Source of the DNA: Lachnospiraceae bacterium
GTDB lineage: Bacteria > Bacillota > Clostridia > Lachnospirales > Lachnospiraceae
DNA: 64,000 nucleotides
Reading direction: 5' to 3'
Assembly: GCA_016287095.1 (NCBI GenBank)
Contig: JAEEVK010000002.1
Coordinates: forward strand, 1-64,000
In this document: positions 1 through 7,110 of the stretch, piece after piece
Numbering within the stretch: position 1 is the first letter of the stretch
How the letters are laid out: the number at the start of each line of letters is the position of its first letter
Position numbers and translations under genes: made by a program
Notes under the pieces: generated by a model
The model's database searches: none
What the model saw: the letters and a program-made list of their open reading frames with translations, nothing else
What the model was told of the DNA's origin: nothing

Positions 1-347
1 TATGTGGACAGATAGTAGCTATTGTTAAGAAGACTGGAGTTCCGCTGGTTTGCTGCGGAAAGCCTATGCAGGAGATAGTATCCGGTACTACCGATGCATC
101 CGTTGAAAAGCATGTACCGGTATACGAGGTAAAGGACGGAAAGGTATCGGTTAAGGTAGGCAGTGTCGCTCATCCTATGACAGAAGAGCATTATATCGAG
201 TGGGTTTCTCTTAAGACAAAGTTTGGTAACCAGCGTAAAGCCTTAAAGCCCGGTGATGCACCTGAGGTGAGCTTCCTTATTGAAAAGGATGATGAGGTAG
301 AGGCAGTTTATGCTTACTGCAACCTTCATTCATTATGGAAAGCCTGA
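1..347 (+). CDS. dfx: Desulfoferrodoxin / superoxide reductase, 5' truncated by window edge
   Basis: Reduces superoxide to hydrogen peroxide with electrons from rubredoxin, in the cytoplasm. The open frame runs in from the left edge; the first complete codon is at base 3 and 114 residues are visible. The first residues (CGQIV) and the following VCCG match the second half of the N-terminal rubredoxin-like iron site. The catalytic Fe ligands of the family are visible in order: EKHVP, AHPM, EHYI and the C-terminal CNLH. The first methionine in the window (base 66) lies inside the domain and is not the start. Rubrerythrin lies 120 bases downstream, the usual partner in anaerobes. Family identity is firm; the start is outside the window. 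Confidence 0.93.
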   Translation, partial: CGQIVAIVKKTGVPLVCCGKPMQEIVSGTTDASVEKHVPVYEVKDGKVSVKVGSVAHPMTEEHYIEWVSLKTKFGNQRKALKPGDAPEVSFLIEKDDEVEAVYAYCNLHSLWKA

Positions 348-467
348 GATGATAAGATTTTGCGATAATATAACCGAATTAAGATGCTGAACATCATTTT
401 GTTACCGGGGAAGTGTTAAAGACGTTTTCAAGGTGACATTAGCTATAGAAAAACAGAGAGGAGCATT

Positions 468-1007
468 ATGTCAAACAAATATACAGGTACCCAGACTGAA
501 AAGAATTTAATGGCTGCTTTTGCGGGTGAGTCCCAGGCCAGAAATAAATATACCTATTTTGCATCAAAGGCAAAGAAGGATGGCTTTGAGCAGATAGCAG
601 CTTTGTTTTTAAAGACAGCTGAAAACGAGAAAGAACATGCCAAGATGTGGTACAAGGAGTTTGCAGGTATCGGTACTACTGCTGAAAACCTGGAGACTGC
701 TGCCAATGGTGAAAACTATGAGTGGACCGATATGTATGCAGGCTTTGCCGAGACCGCTGAAAAAGAGGGCTTCCCGGAGCTCGCTGAGAAGTTCAGACAG
801 GTTGCAGCTATCGAAAAGACTCATGAGGAGATGTACAGAGCTCTTTTAAAGAATGTCGAGATGCAGGAAGTATTCAAAAAGAGCGAAGTAAAGGTATGGG
901 AGTGCAGAAACTGCGGTCATGTGATGGTCGGCACCGAGGCACCTGAGGTCTGTCCCGTTTGCAACCATCCCCAGAGCTATTTTGAGGTTAGATCAGAGAA
1001 TTATTGA
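468..1007 (+). CDS. rbr: Rubrerythrin
   Basis: Non-haem di-iron peroxidase that reduces hydrogen peroxide, the product of the superoxide reductase next door. The 179 residues match the usual family length. Residues 1-140 form a ferritin-like four-helix bundle with the iron-binding carboxylates and histidines ([30 protein letters not shown]). The C-terminus is a rubredoxin-like Fe(Cys)4 domain with CRNCG and CPVC pairs. A GAGAGGAGC ribosome binding site sits 8 bases before ATG. The downstream hairpin at 1041 probably ends the transcript. Regulation by a peroxide sensor is plausible for the family, but I could not see a clear operator in 348-467. Confidence 0.96.
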   Translation: MSNKYTGTQTEKNLMAAFAGESQARNKYTYFASKAKKDGFEQIAALFLKTAENEKEHAKMWYKEFAGIGTTAENLETAANGENYEWTDMYAGFAETAEKEGFPELAEKFRQVAAIEKTHEEMYRALLKNVEMQEVFKKSEVKVWECRNCGHVMVGTEAPEVCPVCNHPQSYFEVRSENY

Positions 1008-1040
1008 GTAATATAGAAACAAAGGACTGACTAAAGATTT

Positions 1041-1077
1041 ATAGGGTGCAAACGTTTGTTGCACCCTATGCTTTTAT
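1041..1077 (+). terminator. Rho-independent terminator after rubrerythrin
   Basis: A perfect 11-base-pair stem (1041-1051 with 1059-1069) closes a 7-base loop and is followed by a short T-rich run (CTTTTA). It lies 33 bases after the rubrerythrin stop and separates it from the NfeD promoter. Confidence 0.85.
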
Positions 1078-1116
1078 CATAGCATTTTAGACCTGCTTAT
1101 TTCGCCAAAATAAAAC

Positions 1117-1145
1117 TTGAAAGCCCGATATTTTTATTGTATAAC
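1117..1145 (+). promoter_or_regulatory. Promoter for the NfeD/SPFH pair
   Basis: TTGAAA at 1117-1122, a 17-base spacer and TATAAC at 1140-1145 match the housekeeping sigma factor consensus well. It lies between the rubrerythrin terminator and the NfeD gene, leaving a leader of about 75 bases. Seen by eye, not tested. Confidence 0.6.
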
Positions 1146-1229
1146 ATAATTACAAGATCACTCAAGATACATGCAGTGATAAAACATATTTGGCATTTAT
1201 TTACAATGACAAGAAAGGAGGCCGAATAA

Positions 1230-1703
1230 ATGGACTTTAACGTGATTTTGTGGATTGTTATTATGGTAGCTTTGTTGGTAGTTGAAGCGTTGACGATGAA
1301 TCTTACCACTATATGGCTGGCGATCGGAGCACTCGCATCCGTATTTATTACGCTGGCAGGGGCAGGAGGTGTTGCCCAGTTTGCAGTATTTGTTGTAGTG
1401 TCCGCGATAATGGTCTTCTTTACCAGACCATTGGTCAAGAAATATGTCGCAGGCCGCTACCAGAAAACAAATTCTGACAGCCTGGTCGGCAGGACCGCAA
1501 GGATCATCGAACCGGTCAACAATAAACTTGAGACCGGTACCGCATTTCTTGATGGTAAGGAATGGACCGTTAGATCCGAGTCAGACAGCGATATTTTCAA
1601 TGAAGGCGACTTGGTAATCGTCAGGGAAATCGAAGGCGTAAAGCTGATCGTTGCCAGAGAAGGCAATGAAATTCCAAAGCTGGTTCATACAGTAGTAGTT
1701 TAA
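1230..1703 (+). CDS. NfeD-family membrane protein, short form
   Basis: Small membrane protein of the NfeD family, partner of SPFH/stomatin proteins in bacterial membrane microdomains. Of 157 residues, about 1-70 hold two or three hydrophobic segments and about 80-150 form a soluble OB-fold-like domain (LVGRTARI, GTAFLDGKEW, GDLVIV). It lacks the ClpP-like protease domain of long NfeD proteins. AAAGGAGG lies 9 bases before ATG. The SPFH gene follows after 48 bases, the classic pairing. The exact molecular role of the family remains uncertain. Confidence 0.88.
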   Translation: MDFNVILWIVIMVALLVVEALTMNLTTIWLAIGALASVFITLAGAGGVAQFAVFVVVSAIMVFFTRPLVKKYVAGRYQKTNSDSLVGRTARIIEPVNNKLETGTAFLDGKEWTVRSESDSDIFNEGDLVIVREIEGVKLIVAREGNEIPKLVHTVVV

Positions 1704-1751
1704 GAAAATTAGGTCAAAGGAAAAGGATTTTATTAGAGAAAGGAAAAAATT

Positions 1752-2684
1752 ATGGATACAGGCACAATTATTGCTATATTGGTCGTAGTATTTATCTTAC
1801 TTATGATCATCATTACAAACATCAGAGTAGTTCCTCAGGCGCACGCATTTATTATTGAGCGTCTTGGCGCATACACAGGCACATGGGGTGTAGGCCTTCA
1901 TGTAAAGGTACCTTTTATTGATAAGGTAGCTAAAAACGTATTGTTAAAAGAGCAGGTTGCAGACTTTCCTCCGCAGCCCGTTATCACCAAGGATAATGTT
2001 ACAATGAGTATTGATACGGTCGTATTCTTCCAGATTACCGATCCCAAGCTCTTCGCATACGGCGTTGAGAATCCTATGATCGCTATCGAGAATCTTACTG
2101 CTACCACACTTCGTAATATCATCGGTGAGCTCGAGCTCGACCAGACTCTTACAAGCCGTGAGACAATAAATGCGAAGATGAGATCTTCACTGGATCTCGC
2201 TACCGATCCTTGGGGTATCAAGGTGAATCGTGTAGAGCTTAAGAACATTATGCCTCCCGCAGCCATCAGGGATGCAATGGAGAAGCAGATGAAGGCAGAG
2301 CGTGAGAGACGTGAGGCCATTCTTAAGGCAGAAGGTGAAAAGAAGTCAACCATCCTTGTAGCAGAAGGTAAAAAGGAGAGCGCTATCCTCGAGGCTGAGG
2401 CTGAGAAGGCAGCAGCTATCCTTAATGCAGAGGCACAGAAGGAAGCTATGATCCGTAAGGCCGAAGGTGAGGCAGAGGCTATCCTTAAGGTTCAGCAGGC
2501 TAATGCCGAAGGTATCAAGCTGCTCAATGAATCAGCTCCTACCGAAGCAATTCTCAGGATCAAATCCCTCGAAGCATTCGAGAAGGCAGCAGACGGTAAG
2601 GCTACTAAGATCATCATCCCTTCGGAAATCCAGGGTATCGCAGGACTTGCAAAGTCAGTTACTGAGGTTATAGCTAAAGAATAA
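1752..2684 (+). CDS. SPFH/stomatin-like protein (QmcA/paraslipin type)
   Basis: Membrane scaffold protein thought to organise lipid microdomains and membrane protein quality control with its NfeD partner. The 310 residues have one N-terminal membrane anchor (about 5-25), then the SPFH/band 7 domain starting at RVVPQAHAFIIERLG, then a long Ala/Glu/Lys-rich coiled coil (about 180-260) with repeated EAE and AEG heptads, and a short C-terminal domain. The family has no enzymatic motif and none is seen. A strong terminator 12 bases after the stop ends the pair. Confidence 0.92.
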   Translation: MDTGTIIAILVVVFILLMIIITNIRVVPQAHAFIIERLGAYTGTWGVGLHVKVPFIDKVAKNVLLKEQVADFPPQPVITKDNVTMSIDTVVFFQITDPKLFAYGVENPMIAIENLTATTLRNIIGELELDQTLTSRETINAKMRSSLDLATDPWGIKVNRVELKNIMPPAAIRDAMEKQMKAERERREAILKAEGEKKSTILVAEGKKESAILEAEAEKAAAILNAEAQKEAMIRKAEGEAEAILKVQQANAEGIKLLNESAPTEAILRIKSLEAFEKAADGKATKIIIPSEIQGIAGLAKSVTEVIAKE

Positions 2685-2696
2685 TATAAGAATCTT

Positions 2697-2734
2697 CCCC
2701 GTAATCAGAACCCCTCTGATTACGGGGTTTTTTT
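2697..2734 (+). terminator. Strong Rho-independent terminator
   Basis: A perfect 13-base-pair stem (2697-2709 with 2715-2727), a 5-base loop and seven T residues (2728-2734) directly after the SPFH gene. Confidence 0.95.
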
Positions 2735-2765
2735 CCTTTACGAAACAAATAATTTAAAATCGGTA

Positions 2766-2794
2766 TTTACAATAGACATTTTTAGGAGTATTAT
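2766..2794 (+). promoter_or_regulatory. Promoter for the diguanylate cyclase gene
   Basis: TTTACA at 2766-2771, a 17-base spacer and TATTAT at 2789-2794, placed right after a strong terminator and 45 bases before the next start codon. Matches the housekeeping consensus. Confidence 0.65.
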
Positions 2795-2839
2795 GTAAAA
2801 TGCGTATTTTTGTAAAGTCAGTAATAGAAAGGCACTTAA

Positions 2840-4231
2840 ATGGATTTTAGTAATATTCTTGAATTATATAAATGTAAAGCCTGCGTGATGTCCTTGGAGA
2901 CCTATCCTGACGGCAAGTTCGGCAATATCAGGATAGCAGCCGGGAATAAGGCGCATGCAGAAGATATAGAGCATGTGACGGGACATCCCTTCGAAAACGA
3001 TACTCCTTATGAGCTGAGTTTCCCCAAGGATCTCAATTTCGAAGATTTCGTATACAGGAGCGCAGTGCAGCATCAGCAGCTCCATTCCTATGTAAATTTG
3101 TATCAGATGGGACTCTGGCTGGAAATATATATGCTTCCCCTGACATCGGACCAGGAGAATGTACACTACTGCCTGTACGCATATAATGTAACGGCACAGG
3201 TTGATTCAAAATCAATGTCCGACCTCTCGCCCGAGACCTCGTCGGCCATACTTTCCGCCTGCATAAAGCTCCATGGAGCCAAGGATTTCAAGGAAAGCAT
3301 GGACGAAGTCATCCGTGATATCAGAGAGATATGCGATGCCAGACGCTGTTGTATTCTTTTGATAGATCATGAAAATCAGGACTGCTTTGTCCTTAGTGAT
3401 GCTATCAGACCCGGAGTTGCAAAGCCTAAGGGCGAAAGCATGAGGAAAAACTTTTATTTTACGGCTCAAACCTGGGAAAGTACACTTGCCGGCAGTACCT
3501 GCCTGATTATTAAAAATGAGCAGGATATGGAGATCATAAAGGAACGTAACCCTATATGGTATGCTTCCCTTTCAAGAGCGCAGGTTGACACCCTGGTCCT
3601 TTTCCCGTTAAAGCATAATTCCAAGCTTGTAGGATATATCTGGGCATCCAATTTTGATGTGAAAAGTTCTGTAAAGATCAAGGAAGTACTGGAGCTTACC
3701 ACATTCTTCATAGGCTCCGAAATAGCAAATTACCAACTTCTCCAAAGGCTCGAGATGCTGAGTACTATCGATCTGCTGACCGGTGCGAAAAACAGAAATG
3801 CCATGAACAACCGAGTAGCTGAGTTTGATGCAGCTGACAGGGTAATGCCTGCGACATTGGGTATCATATTTGCGGACCTGAACGGACTGAAGCAGACCAA
3901 CGACACCAACGGCCATGTAGCCGGTGACAGACTTTTAAAGAAAGCTGCCGCAATGCTGCACCAGGTGTTCCTCGATGAAGATATTTATCGCGCAGGCGGA
4001 GATGAGTTTATGATCATTTCCGAAAACTGCCTTAAATCCGATATGGAGGCCAAGATCACCGAACTAAGGAAACTGTGCGGTGAAGACGGAGATATCAGCT
4101 TTGCCATAGGCTTCTGCTTTGACGATAAAGAAAAACTCGATATCCGTAAGGACATGCATCTTGCCGATGAGGACATGTATGAGGATAAAGAGGAGTACTA
4201 CAACAAATACCCTGACAGAAGATATCGATAA
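2840..4231 (+). CDS. Diguanylate cyclase, soluble, with GAF-like sensor region
   Basis: Predicted cytoplasmic enzyme making cyclic di-GMP from two GTP. The 463 residues have no membrane segment. Residues about 1-130 are unassigned, about 150-300 look like a GAF-type sensor (RRCCILLIDHE; VLFPLKHNSKLVGYIWASN), and about 305-463 are a GGDEF domain with the metal and substrate motif FADLNGLKQTND and an intact GGDEF signature preceded by YRA. The RxxD product-inhibition site expected just before GGDEF is absent (LDED occupies that place), so product inhibition is not expected. It has its own promoter and terminator. It heads a block of c-di-GMP and kinase genes. Confidence 0.87.
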   Translation: MDFSNILELYKCKACVMSLETYPDGKFGNIRIAAGNKAHAEDIEHVTGHPFENDTPYELSFPKDLNFEDFVYRSAVQHQQLHSYVNLYQMGLWLEIYMLPLTSDQENVHYCLYAYNVTAQVDSKSMSDLSPETSSAILSACIKLHGAKDFKESMDEVIRDIREICDARRCCILLIDHENQDCFVLSDAIRPGVAKPKGESMRKNFYFTAQTWESTLAGSTCLIIKNEQDMEIIKERNPIWYASLSRAQVDTLVLFPLKHNSKLVGYIWASNFDVKSSVKIKEVLELTTFFIGSEIANYQLLQRLEMLSTIDLLTGAKNRNAMNNRVAEFDAADRVMPATLGIIFADLNGLKQTNDTNGHVAGDRLLKKAAAMLHQVFLDEDIYRAGGDEFMIISENCLKSDMEAKITELRKLCGEDGDISFAIGFCFDDKEKLDIRKDMHLADEDMYEDKEEYYNKYPDRRYR

Positions 4232-4298
4232 GCTGAGGATATATCACATTCTTTACAAAAACCAAAGAATATATATCAAAACAATAGTTTTATCACAC

Positions 4299-4338
4299 AT
4301 AGTCTATGTAAGATATATCTTATATGGACTATTTTTTT
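4299..4338 (+). terminator. Rho-independent terminator after the GGDEF gene
   Basis: The arms 4299-4314 and 4317-4332 are complementary over 16 positions with two G-U pairs, followed by a run of T (4333-4338). The stem is AT-rich but long. Confidence 0.8.
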
Positions 4339-4339
4339 A

Positions 4340-4368
4340 TTGATTTTTCGGCAAGGAAATTATATAAT
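4340..4368 (+). promoter_or_regulatory. Promoter for the histidine kinase operon
   Basis: TTGATT at 4340-4345, a 17-base spacer and TATAAT at 4363-4368, directly after the preceding terminator. The leader to the chosen start at 4474 would be about 100 bases. No known riboswitch was recognised in it. Confidence 0.65.
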
Positions 4369-4473
4369 TAATGTATTATGGGGATAGTATAATGCTAAGA
4401 TCAAAAGGCCAAAAGCCCTTTAAGCTAGCTTGAAAAGGTTTTGAGACTTTTGAACTCAAGAAAGGATGCCTTT

Positions 4474-7095
4474 ATGGATCATCAAAATACAGAAGGGGAT
4501 GTATTCAGGTCTTCACCCTTGATGATATTAATCACATATACAGTACTGGGGGTTGCCCTTATCGCAGAGACCATACTTATGTCCTGGGAGCTTTGGGCTA
4601 TTCCTATTATTGTTGCGAGCATCATCATATGCTGGGGGCTTCATATCACTCAGTTTATGTCCCATAAAGTGCGCCTTTACATCTCCACGATGCTGATGAT
4701 GGTATGTTATTTCTTCTACGGTATACACATCACGAGCACCTACGATATGCCGCTTCTCATGATGCTAATTATCATGATATTTACGACTACGGGCGAGGTA
4801 TGGCTGGTTACAGCATGTCAGATCACGTACTATTTTACGCTTGTATACGATATAATTGCCATGATCTCAATGGACACCGAATGGGATTCACTGCTCATTT
4901 CAAGGACTGCGCTCCATGTGGTCCTGATGTTTATGTGCGGTTGGCTTGCCAGGATCATTATTAAAAAATGGGATGCCGTATTTCACAGGTCAGATAATAA
5001 AATAAAGGAGCTTAATGACAGCACCAAGCGTATGAATTCCTTCATGGCAAATCTGTCACACGAGCTCCGTACTCCCATAAATGCGATTCTTGGTATCACC
5101 AGTGTTATGGTGGAAAAAGAGAACAGCGAGGAGCTCAAAGCCGACATGCATGAAGTAGTAGTAGCTGGCCGCAGAATGGCAGAGCAGGTCGGTGATATCC
5201 TTGACTATTCCGAAATTGAAATGAATCAGCTCGTGGTAAATAAGGGGAGCTACATGATAGCATCCATCCTTAATGACCTTGTGGTTGAACTCCGCCCTAT
5301 CATTCCCGATAATCTTGAATTGGTAATAGATGTTGATGCCGAAGTCCCTGCTGTATTAAAGGGTGATTCGGGCAAGCTTCATAAAATCCTGTACCATCTG
5401 ATAAGCAACGGACTTAAATACACCAAGGACGGCGGTGTTCTGGTACACATCACTTCCATAAAGCAGAAATACGGTGTAAATCTTTGTATAGATGTTTCCG
5501 ATACCGGTATCGGTATGTCAAAGGACGAGCTTGACAGGCTCTACAGCAGGTTTTACCAGGCTGAATCGGGCAGGATCGTACGTTCCGGCGGTCTTGGTAT
5601 TTCGATGGTAATCGTATCAGGCTTTGTAAGATCCCTGGGTGGTTTCATCACCATCGACAGTATACCTGAAAAGGGAACTGTAGTCAGGATAAGTATACCT
5701 CAGGAAGTAGAGGATGACGGCAGATGCATGAGCGTCAACAACAAAGAAGTGCTTAATCTCGCAGGCTTCCTGAATATCGGTAAATTCTCCAATCCCAATG
5801 TGCGTGAATATTACAACAGCATGATCCTGAATCTGGTAAGAGGACTCAGGGTTACTATGCATCGTGTGGATAATATATCCGACTTAAAGAAACTTCTTCA
5901 GAAGGTACCGATCACTCACCTCTTTGTAGCTGATGAAGAGTATGTAAAAAATTTTGATTATATAGAATCTCTGAATGGTGAATTAAAGGTTGTAGTAGTA
6001 GCCAAAGAGTCGTTTAAACTGCCTAAGGGTGCAAAGGCGCACATACTGCTGAAGCCTTTCTATTGCATACCTATCGCCAGCATTCTCAATTCCGATCACA
6101 CCAAGAAGGATGAAGAGAAGAGGATGTATTGCAAGGGTGTAAGGGCTCTCGTAGTTGATGATGAGCCTATGAACCTCAATGTTGCCAAGGGTATCTTTAA
6201 GCGTTACGGCATGGAGGTTTCTACAGCTGACTCGGGCGCAGAGGCTGTCAAGATGTGCAAGGAACAGACCTATGATATAGTATTCATGGATCATATGATG
6301 CCCGGTATGGACGGTGTCGAGACCATGAAGCGCATCAGGTACGATGCGGGCAAGCATCACAGAGATTTCCCTATCGTTGCCCTTACCGCCAATGCACTCA
6401 GTACTGCTAGGGAAATGTTTATCGCCGAGGGCTTCGACGGCTTTATCAGCAAACCTATCGAACTGGCTGAACTGGAAAGAGTACTTCGTCATGTACTGTC
6501 GAAAACTCTTATTACCTATGTTGATGAAAATGAAGACGTATTGGGAACTATTAATGGTAAGTTGATTAGTGAAAATGAAGCAGATGATGCATGGTTTGTT
6601 TGTCAAAATGGTGATACAAATACTGAAAACACAAGTACTCCAAATGATACTGTATCCGATACACCCATCGAAGATCTTGATGACAGTATCTCCTTAGCCC
6701 CTCTCGCCGATTACGGTATCGATATCAACCTTGGCTTGAAATACTGCCAGGACGGTGAAATCTACATGTCACTCCTCGAGCAGTATGCCCAGGAGTTCGA
6801 TGAAAAGCTTGAAGGCATGGAGGATTTCTACAAGAAAAAGGATCTCGAAAACTATACCATTTTGGTACATGCCTTAAAGAGTACATCACTCATGATTGGA
6901 GACAAGTCACTTTCAGAGGAGGCAAAAGCCTTAGAACTTGCAGGAAAGAACAGGGACCTTGAGTTTATCGAGAAAAATCACAGGGCAATGACGGAGCATT
7001 ATACCAGGACTGCACAGGGTATCGCTAAAGTACTTAAAGTAAAAGACACTGATGAAGACGATTTCGAGATACTTGAGTTCCCACCTGAGGGATAA
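4474..7095 (+). CDS. Hybrid sensor histidine kinase with receiver and HPt domains
   Basis: Membrane sensor kinase carrying a full phosphorelay in one chain. Using ATG 4474, preceded by AAAGGA at good spacing, gives 873 residues; an upstream in-frame TTG at 4441 has no usable ribosome site. About six membrane spans fill residues 10-165. The HisKA box has the phosphate-accepting H196 (LSHELRTPIN). The ATPase domain follows (about 290-410; DTGIGM, GGLGIS). Residues about 433-535 look like a receiver that lost its aspartate. A true receiver has D606 (FMDHMMPGMDG) and a C-terminal HPt domain has H799 (HALKSTS). The ligand is unknown. A second kinase starts 15 bases after the stop, so the two are probably cotranscribed. 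The HPt could pass phosphate to the two-receiver protein at 9920. Confidence 0.9.
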   Translation: MDHQNTEGDVFRSSPLMILITYTVLGVALIAETILMSWELWAIPIIVASIIICWGLHITQFMSHKVRLYISTMLMMVCYFFYGIHITSTYDMPLLMMLIIMIFTTTGEVWLVTACQITYYFTLVYDIIAMISMDTEWDSLLISRTALHVVLMFMCGWLARIIIKKWDAVFHRSDNKIKELNDSTKRMNSFMANLSHELRTPINAILGITSVMVEKENSEELKADMHEVVVAGRRMAEQVGDILDYSEIEMNQLVVNKGSYMIASILNDLVVELRPIIPDNLELVIDVDAEVPAVLKGDSGKLHKILYHLISNGLKYTKDGGVLVHITSIKQKYGVNLCIDVSDTGIGMSKDELDRLYSRFYQAESGRIVRSGGLGISMVIVSGFVRSLGGFITIDSIPEKGTVVRISIPQEVEDDGRCMSVNNKEVLNLAGFLNIGKFSNPNVREYYNSMILNLVRGLRVTMHRVDNISDLKKLLQKVPITHLFVADEEYVKNFDYIESLNGELKVVVVAKESFKLPKGAKAHILLKPFYCIPIASILNSDHTKKDEEKRMYCKGVRALVVDDEPMNLNVAKGIFKRYGMEVSTADSGAEAVKMCKEQTYDIVFMDHMMPGMDGVETMKRIRYDAGKHHRDFPIVALTANALSTAREMFIAEGFDGFISKPIELAELERVLRHVLSKTLITYVDENEDVLGTINGKLISENEADDAWFVCQNGDTNTENTSTPNDTVSDTPIEDLDDSISLAPLADYGIDINLGLKYCQDGEIYMSLLEQYAQEFDEKLEGMEDFYKKKDLENYTILVHALKSTSLMIGDKSLSEEAKALELAGKNRDLEFIEKNHRAMTEHYTRTAQGIAKVLKVKDTDEDDFEILEFPPEG

Positions 7096-7110
7096 ATAAG
7101 GGTGCATAGC

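Noticed and set aside
348..467. PerR/Fur-type operator or a second promoter before rubrerythrin.
   Set aside because: No convincing TTATAAT-type palindrome or spaced -35/-10 pair was found, only short weak matches.
4369..4473. Leader of the hybrid kinase gene as a possible c-di-GMP riboswitch.
   Set aside because: The gene lies in a c-di-GMP block, but the conserved GEMM core and paired arms could not be found; only short A-rich and GGCC segments are seen.
5983..6606. Minus-strand open frame of 207 codons inside the first kinase.
   Set aside because: It is the shadow of a strongly supported receiver domain; no ribosome site and no recognisable domain.
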